Counted from the stretch's first letter, positions 44,815 through 53,616 are shown. The stretch: 64,000 nt of DNA from Amycolatopsis japonica (GCF_000732925.1 NZ_CP008953.1:930001-994000); one strand, 5' to 3'. The notes: generated from the letters alone by a model not told the origin. Translations and numbers: made by a program.

Positions 44815-47800
44815 TTGTCTCGCACTGCCGCGTCATCTGTGCCGCGCACGGCCCCCGTTCTGGCCATTGTGGTCTGTCATAACGGCGAGAACTGGTTGCC
44901 ACTGGCGCTTTCCGCGCTGCGGCGCAGCGGTGTCCGGCCGCGGCACGTGCTCGCCGTCGACACCGGATCCACCGACGGGACCGCGAAGATCCTCGCCGAC
45001 GCGGCGGCCGACGGCGATGCGCCGGTCTTGGACGGGATTCTCACACTTTCCGGTGAAGTCGGCTTCGGTGCCGCCGTCGGCGAGGCCGTCGAGCACGCCG
45101 TCGAACGCTGGGGAGACCCCGGCGGTTGGCTCTGGCTGCTGCACGACGACTGCGCGCCGGAACCCGGCTGTCTCGAGAACCTGTTGGCAGCGGCCGAAAA
45201 CGAGCCCGCGGCGACCGTGCTCGGCCCGCTCGCGGTCGACTGGAGCGACCCGCGCCTGATCGTCGAAGCCGGCCTGTCGACCGACGCCATCGGCCATCGG
45301 CAGCAGATCTCACCGGATGAGAACGACACCGCCGTACTCGCCGTGCCGAGCGCGGGATCACTGGTGCGCCGGGAAGTCTGGCACGAGCTCGGTGGCTACG
45401 ACCCCGGCTTTCCGTTGCTGCGCGAGGATCTCGACTTCGGCTGGCGGGCCAACGCCGCGGGCGGCCGCGTGCTTTCGGTGCCGTCGGCCCGGCTGCGACA
45501 CGCCCGCGCGCTCAGCACCGGGCAGCGCGAACCGGACGCACTCGGCCTTTCCCTCGCGACGGCGAACCGCGCGCACGGGCTCCGGGTGTTCCTCGTCAAT
45601 TGCCCGCCACTGTCCTTTTGGTTCGGCCTTTTTCGAATTCCGGTCTTCGCGGTGCTGCGGGCGCTCGCGTTCCTGCTGCTGCGGCGCACCGGCGAGGCGA
45701 GCGCGGAACTCGCGGCCGCCTGGCACCTGCTGCGCGGCCGCGCCGGACTGCGCGCCGCCCGCGCGGAACGCCGGAAGACCGGTCGGCCCGGCAAGGTCGG
45801 CGGTCTGTTCACCGGACGGATGACGCGGGTGCGCAACGCCGTGCGCGCCGGTGTCGTCGGCCTCGTACGGCGTGGTGTGGAACGGGATTTCGCCCTCGGG
45901 ACGGTGCCGGAGGGGGTGGATCAGGAAGGTGCCTGGATCCCGCCGGAGGCGTTGAAGGCCGGGCAAGACCGTCCGGTCGGTCCCGGCGCGCTGCCCGCGG
46001 GGGCGATGCGCGGTGTCGGCTCGCGCGGCACGGGCCTTCGGCGGCCCAGCGCGGTCGTCGCGGTCGCGGTTCCCGAAAAGCCCGCGACCGAGGGGCCGAA
46101 GCCGTCGCCGGTGCCGCGGGACGGCGGGCAGGAACCGGAACTCGTCTTCGTCGAGGTCGACCGGAAGCGGGTACTCGGCGCGACCGTGTTCGCCCCGCCG
46201 GTGATCGTGCTCGTCGTCCTGACGGCGCTCGCGTTCGTGGTCAACGGATCCCGGCTCGGGCTCGATCTCTTCGGCGGGAAACTGCTGCCGGTCGGCGGGC
46301 TCGGCGAGATCTGGTCGTCGTATCTCGCGCCGTGGCACGCGATCGCCGGCGGGACGGCGAGCCCCGCACCCGCGACGCTGCCGGTGCTGGGCACGATCGG
46401 CGCGATCTTCACACCGATCGGCGGTCCCGCGGCGCTCGTCGCGATCCTGCTGATCGGCGACATCCCGCTCGCCGCCCTGAGCGCGTACGTGGCCACTCGG
46501 CACCTTCGCGTGCGTCGCTGGGTGCGCGCCGTCGCGGCGGCTGCGTACGGCGTGCTTCCCGCGGCCACGGCTTCGGTCGCGCAGGGACGGCTCGACGTCG
46601 TCGTCGTGCATCTGCTGCTGCCTTTGGTGATCGCGGGGATCGTGGGGCTGCTGGTCCGCGCGGACTCGCGCTGGCTGCACGTTTCCGCGCTGAGCGCGAT
46701 CGGGCTGGCGCTGATCGGCGCCTTCTCCCCGCTGGCGCACGCGCTGGCGCTGGTCGGGCTGGTGATCGGGTTCGTGGTGCTGCCTTCGCCGACCGGGCTC
46801 GCGCGGCGGATCGCGTCGGTCGGCATCGTGGTCTTCCTGCCGCTGGCGTTGTTGCTGCCGTGGCCGAGTGTGCTGCTGCGGCATCCGGAACTGCTGCTGC
46901 ACGGGCTCGGCGGTGGCGCCACGGCCGCGTCCGGCGCCGATCTCGCCGGGCTGGACCCGGGCGGCCCCGGCGCTTGGCCGATCGGCGTGGCGCTGGTCGC
47001 CGCCGCGATCGTCGCGCTGGTGGTGCGGCCGACGAAGAGCGCGGGCGCCGGTGTGGCGGTCGTCGTGCTGGGCGCGCTCGGGCTCGTCGCGGTGCGGTTC
47101 GTGGCGGTGACGCCGATGTCGGGCGGCGCGCACGCGACCGGGTACGCCGGCGTGCCGCTGCTGGTGATCGGCGCGGGTCTGTTGTGGACGGTGCTGGCGA
47201 CCTGGCAGCGGGGCGGATCCGGGGTCGAGCCCGCGCCGTGGCTGGCGAAGGTCACGGCCGTGGCCGGGGTGCTCGTGCTGCTGGCGCTGGCGACCGGCGC
47301 GGTCGTCGCCGGACGGGAAGGGCCGCTGCGGGCGGGCGAGCGTCCCTCGCTGGCGCCGGAGATCTCGGCGGAACTGGCTGCGAGCGGCCGCTCGGTGCTG
47401 GTGATCGGTGACGTCGCCCGGCAGACCGGCGGTCGGTTGCCGACTTTCGGCGACGACGAGTTCGCGCCGACGCCGGGCAGCGCCGACCGGCTGGCTTCGT
47501 GGCGCCGGGACCTCCTGCAAGGCTCACCGGATGCGGTGAAGCAGGCCTTCGCGGCGGCTCTGGCGTCGGGTGTCTCGTATGTGGTGTTGCCGAGCGGTGC
47601 CGACGGCGGCGCTTTCGTCGAACTCGCGCGAGACCTGGTGGTTTTGGCTGCGCCGACCTCGGACGGGCGCCCGGTGCTGCGGTTGCTGCCCGCCGGTGGG
47701 CAGGTGGCGCTGATCTCGCCGGAACTGGCGCAGGCTGCCGTGACCGGGAAGGGCGCGCCGGGGGCTTCACCCGGCGTCGCGCCGGTGCAGGCCGGGCTGC

Positions 47801-48081
47801 CGGACGTGCGGGTGCGCGTCTCGGAAGGCCCGACCGGGCGGCTGCTCGTGCTGGCCGCGGAGTTCGAGGCGGGCTGGCAGGCGAGCGTGGACGGGAAGGC
47901 CGTGCCGATCGTGCGGGCTTGGGGGCACCAGGTGGCGGTCTCGGTGCCGGCCACGCCTTCGGAGGTCGTGGTGGAGCATCAGGGGACGACGCGGAATCTG
48001 CTGCTGCTGGCGCAGGTGGCGGCGGTGCTGTTCACGCTGCTGACGGCTGTTCCCACGCGTCGGCGCCCCTCGGCTTCTTGA
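44815..48081 (+). CDS. Large membrane glycosyltransferase, GT2-type N-terminal domain
   Basis: A 1,088-residue protein. Residues 1-300 form a GT2 domain with VVCHNGENWLPLALSAL, a DxD-like LLHDDCAP and the acceptor motif LREDLDFGWR. A Pro/Gly-rich linker follows, then about 12 membrane helices (450-870) and a C-terminal extracytoplasmic domain of about 200 residues. It should add a sugar from a nucleotide or lipid donor to a cell-wall or extracellular polymer; donor and acceptor are unknown. TTG 44815 follows a plausible site. It is next to whiB2, with mannose-activation genes further on. Confidence 0.9.
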   Translation: MSRTAASSVPRTAPVLAIVVCHNGENWLPLALSALRRSGVRPRHVLAVDTGSTDGTAKILADAAADGDAPVLDGILTLSGEVGFGAAVGEAVEHAVERWGDPGGWLWLLHDDCAPEPGCLENLLAAAENEPAATVLGPLAVDWSDPRLIVEAGLSTDAIGHRQQISPDENDTAVLAVPSAGSLVRREVWHELGGYDPGFPLLREDLDFGWRANAAGGRVLSVPSARLRHARALSTGQREPDALGLSLATANRAHGLRVFLVNCPPLSFWFGLFRIPVFAVLRALAFLLLRRTGEASAELAAAWHLLRGRAGLRAARAERRKTGRPGKVGGLFTGRMTRVRNAVRAGVVGLVRRGVERDFALGTVPEGVDQEGAWIPPEALKAGQDRPVGPGALPAGAMRGVGSRGTGLRRPSAVVAVAVPEKPATEGPKPSPVPRDGGQEPELVFVEVDRKRVLGATVFAPPVIVLVVLTALAFVVNGSRLGLDLFGGKLLPVGGLGEIWSSYLAPWHAIAGGTASPAPATLPVLGTIGAIFTPIGGPAALVAILLIGDIPLAALSAYVATRHLRVRRWVRAVAAAAYGVLPAATASVAQGRLDVVVVHLLLPLVIAGIVGLLVRADSRWLHVSALSAIGLALIGAFSPLAHALALVGLVIGFVVLPSPTGLARRIASVGIVVFLPLALLLPWPSVLLRHPELLLHGLGGGATAASGADLAGLDPGGPGAWPIGVALVAAAIVALVVRPTKSAGAGVAVVVLGALGLVAVRFVAVTPMSGGAHATGYAGVPLLVIGAGLLWTVLATWQRGGSGVEPAPWLAKVTAVAGVLVLLALATGAVVAGREGPLRAGERPSLAPEISAELAASGRSVLVIGDVARQTGGRLPTFGDDEFAPTPGSADRLASWRRDLLQGSPDAVKQAFAAALASGVSYVVLPSGADGGAFVELARDLVVLAAPTSDGRPVLRLLPAGGQVALISPELAQAAVTGKGAPGASPGVAPVQAGLPDVRVRVSEGPTGRLLVLAAEFEAGWQASVDGKAVPIVRAWGHQVAVSVPATPSEVVVEHQGTTRNLLLLAQVAAVLFTLLTAVPTRRRPSAS

Positions 48082-48117
48082 GCTTGGTCGTGAAGGCCCC
48101 CTTCCCTGCGGCTGGGT

Positions 48118-48170
48118 GCCCCCAATGTGGCATTGGGGACGCTCGGTGACCCCAATGCCACATTAGGGGC
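48118..48170. repeat. Palindrome family D, copy 1
   Basis: 21-bp arms (GCCCCCAATGTGGCATTGGGG and its complement, one mismatch) around an 11-nt loop ACGCTCGGTGA. The sequence and loop resemble 49700-49760 on the other side of the IS element. Confidence 0.8.
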
Positions 48171-48290
48171 GACTCCGGGGTTCGCTTTGGGGGCCTTTCG
48201 TCGCATGTGACGTGGTGAAAGCTCCCTTCGCTGCATGGCATGCGGTGAAGGGCCCCTTCAGCCCTCATGGGATCTGTGCCGCATCGAGAG

Positions 48291-48332
48291 GTGTCGCGAA
48301 AGCCACTTTCGGGACGTCAGATGTCCTGAAAG
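48291..48332. repeat. Left part of palindrome family E, interrupted by the IS110 element
   Basis: Left arm 48291-48315, loop GTCAGAT, and the first 10 bases of the right arm (GTCCTGAAAG). The rest of the arm, TGGCTTTCGCACAC, is at 49673-49686 beyond the element. Confidence 0.8.
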
Positions 48333-48347
48333 ATGCTCCTATTGATG

Positions 48348-49436
48348 TCAAGGGGTGTGGGTGAGGGTGGCGAGGTCTGCGATGAGGGCTTGGTGGATTT
48401 CGCGGGCTATGTAGCGTTTGAGGCAGCGGATGATGTGGCGTTTGGGGAGTCCTTCGGTGGTGCGTCGTTCGACGTAGGCGCGGGTGCTGGGGCAGTGGCG
48501 CATGCGGACGATGGCGATGCGGTAGAGGGCGGCGTTGGCGTGGCGGTCGCCGCCGCGGTTGAGGCGGTGGCGGGTGGTGCGGCCGCTGCTGGCGTGGATG
48601 GGTGCGGCGCCGCAGAGGTGCGCGAAGCGGGCTTCAGTGGTGATGCGGTCGGGGTTGTCGCCGGCGGTGGTCAGGAGTTGCGCGGCGGTGTCGGGGCCGA
48701 CGCCGAACAGGGCGGTGGTGGCGGGCAGTGCCTGCCGGGTCAGGGTGGCCAGTTCTGTTTTGGTGTCGGTGATTTCGTCGGTGAGGTGCTGGATGCGGCG
48801 GGCGAGGCGGCGTAGCGCGGTTTTGACGGCGGTGCGCGGGTCGGTGAGGTCGGTGCCGGGGCGGAGCCGGGCGCAGGTGGTGATCAAGGTGGTGCCGGTG
48901 AGCGGGGTGAGGGTTTCGCGCAGCGCCGCGGGGGCGGTGACGATCAGGGCGTCGAGCTGGTTGAGCGCGGCGGTGCGGGACTTGACCGCTCCGTTGAGTG
49001 CTGTGCGCAGTGCGGAGATCGCCGCGGCGGGGCCAGTGCCTGCTTTCGGGGTCGTGCCGGCCTGACCGGACAGCACGGCGCGGGCGGCGTTGATCGCGTC
49101 CTGGGCATCGGTTTTCCCTGCGCGGCGGCGGGTGTGCCGGTCGGGCTGGTTGACCTCCACCACCGTGACGTCCTCGGCGGCCAGGTGGCGGGCCAGCCCG
49201 GCGCCGTAGGAACCGGTGCCCTCGACACCCACCCCGGTGACCACGCCAAACCCGCCCAACCAGGCCAGCAGAGCCGTGTATCCGGCCGTGGTGGCCGGGA
49301 ACGTGCGGGTCCCCAGACACCGCCCGAGGTGATCCAGCGCGGCGGCGGTGTGGGTGTCCTTATGGGTATCGACCCCGCCGGTCACCAGGGTCGTGTCGAC
49401 GGCATGCTGCTGATCGGTCATCCTGGTCACTGCCAT
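48348..49436 (-). CDS. IS110-family transposase
   Basis: A 362-residue DEDD transposase. The N-terminal RuvC-like domain has the first Asp in GGVDTHKDTH, the Glu in VEGTGSYGAG and the Asp pair in KTDAQDAINAA. The C-terminal Tnp_IS116 domain has FGVGPDTAAQLL, the helix-hairpin-helix region and the catalytic Ser region AAPIHASSGRTTRHRLNRGG. It uses a bridge RNA to join donor and target. The frame is full length and intact, so the element could be active. ATG 49436 is the start. Confidence 0.95.
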   Translation of the reverse strand: MAVTRMTDQQHAVDTTLVTGGVDTHKDTHTAAALDHLGRCLGTRTFPATTAGYTALLAWLGGFGVVTGVGVEGTGSYGAGLARHLAAEDVTVVEVNQPDRHTRRRAGKTDAQDAINAARAVLSGQAGTTPKAGTGPAAAISALRTALNGAVKSRTAALNQLDALIVTAPAALRETLTPLTGTTLITTCARLRPGTDLTDPRTAVKTALRRLARRIQHLTDEITDTKTELATLTRQALPATTALFGVGPDTAAQLLTTAGDNPDRITTEARFAHLCGAAPIHASSGRTTRHRLNRGGDRHANAALYRIAIVRMRHCPSTRAYVERRTTEGLPKRHIIRCLKRYIAREIHQALIADLATLTHTP

Positions 49437-49672
49437 TCCGTGTCTCGATCGGGTTGAACGGATGGCACGTACCGGGCCGGGATGGACAACACAGTGATGG
49501 GTGTCCTGGTGGCACAGGCTCCTATCAAGTCACATCCCCGGCCTGGTCACGTGCATGAACAGAGACCCAGCACGAGCCGGCAGATCTTTCGCAAGACAAC
49601 CCCAACCAGGGCGTCAGTGGCTTTCCGAGCCAGACCCCGCCAGAACTCCATCCACACACATCATCATCACTG
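49437..49672 (-). ncRNA. Candidate bridge RNA region of the IS110 element
   Basis: The 236-bp non-coding segment upstream of the transposase, where bridge RNAs of the IS110 group are transcribed. AGTGGCTTTC at 49616-49625 matches the 10 bases that span the insertion junction (AG from 48331-48332 joined to TGGCTTTC at 49673-49680). The RNA from the transposase strand would therefore be complementary to the target there. RNA boundaries cannot be set from sequence alone. Confidence 0.5.
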
Positions 49673-49686
49673 TGGCTTTCGCACAC
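49673..49686. repeat. Right remainder of palindrome family E
   Basis: TGGCTTTCGCACAC completes the hairpin arm started at 48323. Joined, the arm matches the left arm except for one substitution and one missing G. Confidence 0.8.
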
Positions 49687-49699
49687 GATCTGAGAGGGC

Positions 49700-49760
49700 A
49701 AGGGTTCCCAATGTCGCATTTGAGACGCTGAGCGACCCAAATGCGACATTGGGAACCCTT
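49700..49760. repeat. Palindrome family D, copy 2
   Basis: Perfect 22-bp arms (AAGGGTTCCCAATGTCGCAT...) around a 17-nt loop that contains GACGCTGAGCGACCC, related to the loop of 48118-48170. Confidence 0.85.
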
Positions 49761-49788
49761 GAGCCACCCGCTCGCCCAGCCCCGCGAG

Positions 49789-49818
49789 TTATCCACAGCC
49801 CCTTCCCTTTGTGGACAA
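49789..49818. promoter_or_regulatory. Pair of inverted DnaA-box sequences
   Basis: TTATCCACA (49789-49797) and TGTGGACAA (49810-49818, the complement of TTGTCCACA) face each other 12 bp apart. Both match DnaA-box consensus sequences. No replication gene is nearby. Confidence 0.5.
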
Positions 49819-49937
49819 CTTCGCCCTCCGACGTCGTTTCCGCAGGTCCCGTCGGTGCCTCGCGGTACGCTGGGCTGGGGACGCCCCCCGGGGAAGGGCG
49901 GGGGCTGGGTACGGGGTGGAGGGGGTGCGGAGAGGGG

Positions 49938-50369
49938 TTAGTCGCCTTCGATGACGTCGGGTTCGACGCCCAGGTAGCCCGCAACCTGTTCCACGAGGAC
50001 GTCGTGGACGAGTTCCGCGAGTTCGCCGGGGTCCTTCGCGCGGGCTTCGAGGGGGCGCCGGTAGAGGACGATACGGGCCCGCGTCGGGAGGCCGGCGCGG
50101 TCGACGCCGGCGGGCACGAGCCGCGAGAGCGGGACGGCGCCGTCGTGCAGCACGCCGTCGACTCCGGCCGGTGCGCCATCCGAGCGAACTTCGGGAACGT
50201 CGTCGACGGCGACGTCGAGCTTCGTCAGCTCGTGCCGCCACCGCGCTTCGATCGGTTCGAGCGCGTCCAAAACCAGCGCGTCGAACCTTTCCGCCCTGCT
50301 AGCGGCGGCGGGAAGGGTCGACGGATACAGCGCTCCGCGCAGGCCCCGGCCGTGCCGGTCCCGTCGCAT
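49938..50369 (-). CDS. Metallopeptidase-like (Rv3259-type) protein without HExxH
   Basis: A 143-residue protein matching the small zincin-like family encoded beside DUF3499 and manB in mycobacteria (Rv3259). The segment that would hold HExxH reads LVHDVLVEQVAGYLG, so the metal motif is absent and peptidase activity is unlikely. The ATG at 50369 (MRRDRHGRG) is chosen; the frame is open to TTG 50435. It is divergent from the DUF3499 gene. Confidence 0.75.
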   Translation of the reverse strand: MRRDRHGRGLRGALYPSTLPAAASRAERFDALVLDALEPIEARWRHELTKLDVAVDDVPEVRSDGAPAGVDGVLHDGAVPLSRLVPAGVDRAGLPTRARIVLYRRPLEARAKDPGELAELVHDVLVEQVAGYLGVEPDVIEGD

Positions 50370-50471
50370 CCGCCGTCGCTGTCGGGAATCACGAGCCGTC
50401 GCCACGAACCGAAGGGTACGCGCTCGGCGATTCAAAGCGCGTGTCGCCGGTACGCCGGGCTCGCGACGCGC

Positions 50472-50477
50472 TATCGT
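50472..50477 (+). promoter_or_regulatory. Possible -10 box of a leaderless DUF3499 transcript
   Basis: TATCGT ends 8 bp before the GTG start, and no ribosome site is visible. Confidence 0.4.
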
Positions 50478-50485
50478 TCTCGATC

Positions 50486-50839
50486 GTGCGGAGCGTACGA
50501 AAGTGTTCGCGAACGGGTTGTCTCGAACCCGCTGTCGCCACGCTCACGTATGCCTACAGCGATTCGACGGCCGTGGTGGGCCCGTTGGCCACCGCGAGCG
50601 AGCCGCACTCCTATGACCTCTGCGAGGCCCACGCCCTCCGGCTCACCGTGCCCAAGGGCTGGGAAGTCGTCCGGCACGAAGGCGCCTTCGCCGCCCCGGA
50701 TCCCTCCGCCGACGAGCTGACCGCGCTGGCCGAGGCCGTGCGCGAAGCAGGCCGCTCCGACAAGCCCGCACCCGAGCCCGAACCCGAGGGACCCTCGGGC
50801 AGGCGCGGCCACCTGCGCGTCCTGCCCGGCCGCGCCTGA
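50486..50839 (+). CDS. DUF3499-family zinc-binding-like protein
   Basis: A 117-residue protein with the DUF3499 pattern: CSRTGCLEPAVATLTYAY near the start and YDLCEAHALRLTVPKGW, giving Cys/His residues spaced for a small zinc site. The C-terminus is Pro/Glu-rich, then basic. The family is conserved beside manB in actinobacteria, and its role is unknown. GTG 50486 is the start. Confidence 0.88.
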   Translation: MRSVRKCSRTGCLEPAVATLTYAYSDSTAVVGPLATASEPHSYDLCEAHALRLTVPKGWEVVRHEGAFAAPDPSADELTALAEAVREAGRSDKPAPEPEPEGPSGRRGHLRVLPGRA

Positions 50840-50911
50840 CGCGAGGGCTCGCCGGTAGGCTTTCGAGCGCGCCAGAGGGCGTTGTAACGAGACTATTGGC
50901 GGGGAGCAGGC

Positions 50912-52267
50912 GTGCCAGACCTTTCGGGCATCGTGAAGGCCTACGACATTCGCGGCGTGGTCGGTGAGCAGCTGGACGCGGCACTCGTCCGCGACCTCGG
51001 ATCGGCGTTCGCCCTGTTGATCAAGCCGGAGTCCGACTCCGTGGTGATCGGCCACGACATGCGCGACTCCTCGCCCGAGCTCGCCGCCGCCTTCGCCGAC
51101 GGCGTGACCTCGCAGGGCCTCGACGTCGTGTCGATCGGCCTCGCCAGCACCGACCAGCTGTACTTCGCGTCCGGCTCGCTCAACCTGCCGGGCGCCATGT
51201 TCACCGCCAGCCACAACCCGGCGAAGTACAACGGCATCAAGCTGTGCCGCTCCGGCGCCGCCCCCGTCGGCCAGGACTCCGGTCTCGCGGAGATCCGCGA
51301 CACCGTCGAGCAGGGCGTACCCGCCTTCGCGGGCCAGCGCGGTTCGGTGACCGAGCAGGACGTCCTCGCGGACTACGCGGCGTACCTGCGCAAGCTCGTC
51401 GACCTGTCGGGCAGCCGTCCGCTGAAGGTCGTCGTCGACGCGGGCAACGGCATGGGCGGCTACACCGTCCCCACGGTCTTCGCGGGCTTGCCCCTCGAAA
51501 TCGTCCCGATGTACTTCGAACTCGACGGCAACTTCCCGAACCACGAGGCCAACCCGCTCGACCCGAAGAACATCGTCGACCTCCAGGCGAAGGTGCGCGA
51601 GGAAGGCGCCGACGCGGGTCTCGCCTTCGACGGCGACGCCGACCGCTGCTTCGTCGTCGACGAGCGTGGCGAGCCCGTCTCGCCGAGCGCCATCACCGCC
51701 CTGGTCGCCATCCGTGAGCTGGAGAAGGAGCCGGGCGGCACCATCATCCACAACCTGATCACGTCGAAGGGGGTCCCGGAGATCGTCGCCGAGCACGGCG
51801 GCAAGCCGGTGCGCACCCGGGTCGGGCACTCGTTCATCAAGGCCGAGATGGCCAAGACCGGCGCGATCTTCGGCGGCGAGCACTCCGCGCACTACTACTT
51901 CCGCGACTTCTGGCGCGCCGACACCGGCATGCTGGCCGCGCTGCACGTCCTCGCCGCCCTCGGTGAGCAGGCGGGCCCGCTGTCCGAGCTGACGGCGGAG
52001 TATTCGCGCTACGCGGCCTCCGGCGAGATCAACTCGACCGTCGACGACCAGGTCGCCCGCATGATCGCGGTCAAGGACGCCTTCGGCGCGCGTGACGGCG
52101 TCGAGATCGACGAACTGGACGGGCTCACCGTGCAGCTCCCCGGCGGTGGCTGGTTCAACCTGCGCCCGTCCAACACCGAGCCGCTGCTCCGCCTGAACGT
52201 CGAGGCCGCCGACGCCGAGGCCGTCCGGGCGCTGACCGAAGACGTATTGGCGATAGTCCGTGGGTAA
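50912..52267 (+). CDS. manB: Phosphomannomutase/phosphoglucomutase
   Basis: A 451-residue alpha-D-phosphohexomutase. The active-site Ser is in FTASHNPAKYNG, the metal loop is DGDADR, and the phosphate-binding loop is RPSNTEP near the C-terminus. It converts mannose 6-phosphate to mannose 1-phosphate for GDP-mannose, feeding PIM, lipomannan and glycan synthesis. GTG 50912 has GGGGAG upstream. It is followed by the Trm112-like gene and the SIS protein and manA, forming the mannose-activation operon. Confidence 0.95.
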   Translation: MPDLSGIVKAYDIRGVVGEQLDAALVRDLGSAFALLIKPESDSVVIGHDMRDSSPELAAAFADGVTSQGLDVVSIGLASTDQLYFASGSLNLPGAMFTASHNPAKYNGIKLCRSGAAPVGQDSGLAEIRDTVEQGVPAFAGQRGSVTEQDVLADYAAYLRKLVDLSGSRPLKVVVDAGNGMGGYTVPTVFAGLPLEIVPMYFELDGNFPNHEANPLDPKNIVDLQAKVREEGADAGLAFDGDADRCFVVDERGEPVSPSAITALVAIRELEKEPGGTIIHNLITSKGVPEIVAEHGGKPVRTRVGHSFIKAEMAKTGAIFGGEHSAHYYFRDFWRADTGMLAALHVLAALGEQAGPLSELTAEYSRYAASGEINSTVDDQVARMIAVKDAFGARDGVEIDELDGLTVQLPGGGWFNLRPSNTEPLLRLNVEAADAEAVRALTEDVLAIVRG

Positions 52268-52319
52268 CGAATGTGTCGTGAAAACACACATAGAGATGTC
52301 CCACAGGTAGGGAGTAACC

Positions 52320-52541
52320 ATGGCCGTCACGTTCGACGCACAGTTGCTGGAGATCCTGGCCTGCCCGTCCCCCGATCACGCGCCGCTGCGGCCGGGGACG
52401 CCGGCCGATCCGGAGGCCGATTCGCTGACCTGCACGGAATGCGGTCGCGTGTATCCGGTCCGTGATGGAATCCCGGTACTGTTGCTGGACGAAGCCACCG
52501 AGCCGACGACCCCGGATGGCGCCCATGCCGACGGTCCCTGA
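52320..52541 (+). CDS. Trm112-family zinc-ribbon protein
   Basis: A 73-residue protein with the Trm112/YcaR fold: LLEILACPSPDHAPL and CTECGRVYPVRDGIPVLL. Cys residues at the usual zinc-ribbon positions are present (ACP...CTEC). Trm112-type proteins stabilise methyltransferases or act in envelope enzymes; the partner here is unknown. ATG 52320 follows GTAGGGAG. It overlaps the next gene. Confidence 0.9.
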   Translation: MAVTFDAQLLEILACPSPDHAPLRPGTPADPEADSLTCTECGRVYPVRDGIPVLLLDEATEPTTPDGAHADGP

Positions 52542-53616
52542 CGATTCCCTGCTCGACGACCCCGCGAGGCTGGCCGAGGCCGACACCGCGGGGCTCCTCC
52601 GTGCCGCCGCGATGGCGGGCGCCCAGGTCCGGGCGACCGCCGAAGCCGCGGCCGAACTCGAGCTGAGCGATCGCCTGGACGTCGGGCGCCCGCGCTCGCT
52701 CGTGCTGATCGACCGGCCGGGGGTCAGCCGGACGCTGACCCGGCTGGTCGCCGCGCTCCTGACCCCGTCGTGCCCGGTGCCGGTGGTCGTCGCCGAGGTG
52801 GTGCCGAGCTGGATCGGCGCGCTCGACGTGGTCTTCGCGCACACCGACGACGCCGGTGACCGCGAGCTGGCCGCCTCCTTGGAACGCGCCGCCCGGTTCG
52901 GGGCGCGCGTCGTCCTGTCGGCGCCCGACGAAGGCCCCGTCGCGGCCTCCATCGCGGGCAAGGGGCTGTTGCTCGCGCCCAGGCTGCCGGTTCCGCCGGA
53001 GATGGCCTTCCCGCGTGGCCTCGCCGCCGCCCTGCTCACCGCGAACGCGCTCGGTCTGCTGGTGGCCGACCTCGAGCAGCTCGCGGACCACCTCGACGCG
53101 GAAGCCGAGAAGGATTACCTGGCCAGGGACTCGTTCGCGAACCCGGCCAAGGCGATGGCGCTGAAGCTGGCCGAGCGCCAGCCGCTGCTGTGGGGGCTGG
53201 ACCCGGTCGCGGTCGCCGTCGGCGAGCACGCGGCCCACGCGTTCGCCGCGCACGCCGCCGTCGTCTGTGACGTGGAGGACTACCGCCAGGCACTGGCCAG
53301 GCCCGCTTTGCGGCGGGCGGCGTTGTCCGGCGGCGTGGATCGCGATATCTTCGCGGACCCTGAGGAGGGGGCAGGCGCGACGCCGAGGGTGCTGCTCCTC
53401 TCGGTCCGGACCGGGCCCGCCGCGGAGGCGGCCCGCTATCAGGTGGAAGACCTGCTGCCCGGCGGCGACGTGATCGCCCCGGCCGAAGAGATCGAAACGG
53501 ACGAGATCGTGCGTGCGGCCGTTCTCGCCCTGCGTTTCGAGCTGGCCGCGGTGTACCTGGGGCTGGCCGTCGGCAGCATCGGCGGCGCCGGGAGGTACAC
53601 GCCTGCAACGGCGTGA
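52516..53616 (+). CDS. SIS-domain protein, phosphosugar isomerase-like (Rv3256c/TobH type)
   Basis: A 366-residue protein related to bifunctional phosphoglucose/phosphomannose isomerases. The N-terminal SIS domain starts near DRPGVSRTLTRLVAALL, and the second contains AFAAHAAVVCDVEDYRQAL. It is the conserved gene between manB and manA in mycobacteria (Rv3256c), without a proven reaction. ATG 52516 or 52525 are possible; both overlap the Trm112-like gene by about 20 bp. No ribosome site stands out. Confidence 0.82.
   Translation: MAPMPTVPDDSLLDDPARLAEADTAGLLRAAAMAGAQVRATAEAAAELELSDRLDVGRPRSLVLIDRPGVSRTLTRLVAALLTPSCPVPVVVAEVVPSWIGALDVVFAHTDDAGDRELAASLERAARFGARVVLSAPDEGPVAASIAGKGLLLAPRLPVPPEMAFPRGLAAALLTANALGLLVADLEQLADHLDAEAEKDYLARDSFANPAKAMALKLAERQPLLWGLDPVAVAVGEHAAHAFAAHAAVVCDVEDYRQALARPALRRAALSGGVDRDIFADPEEGAGATPRVLLLSVRTGPAAEAARYQVEDLLPGGDVIAPAEEIETDEIVRAAVLALRFELAAVYLGLAVGSIGGAGRYTPATA

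Larger units (their letters stand above)
48333..49672 (-). mobile_element. IS110-family insertion sequence (1,340 bp)
   Basis: The boundaries are deduced from the palindrome it interrupts; one base (G) at the junction is ambiguous. There are no terminal inverted repeats and no target duplication, as usual for IS110. The transposase stop lies 15 bp from one end. The other end has about 236 bp of non-coding DNA upstream of the transposase, where the IS110 group encodes its bridge RNA. Confidence 0.8.

Noticed and set aside
48333..48815. Plus-strand frame opposite the transposase
   Set aside because: Antisense shadow of the IS110 transposase, which has its catalytic motifs.
48333..49672. Terminal inverted repeats for the IS element
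   Set aside because: The GCGAAAGCCAC / GTGGCTTTCGC pair flanking it belongs to the host palindrome, not to the IS; IS110 elements lack such repeats.
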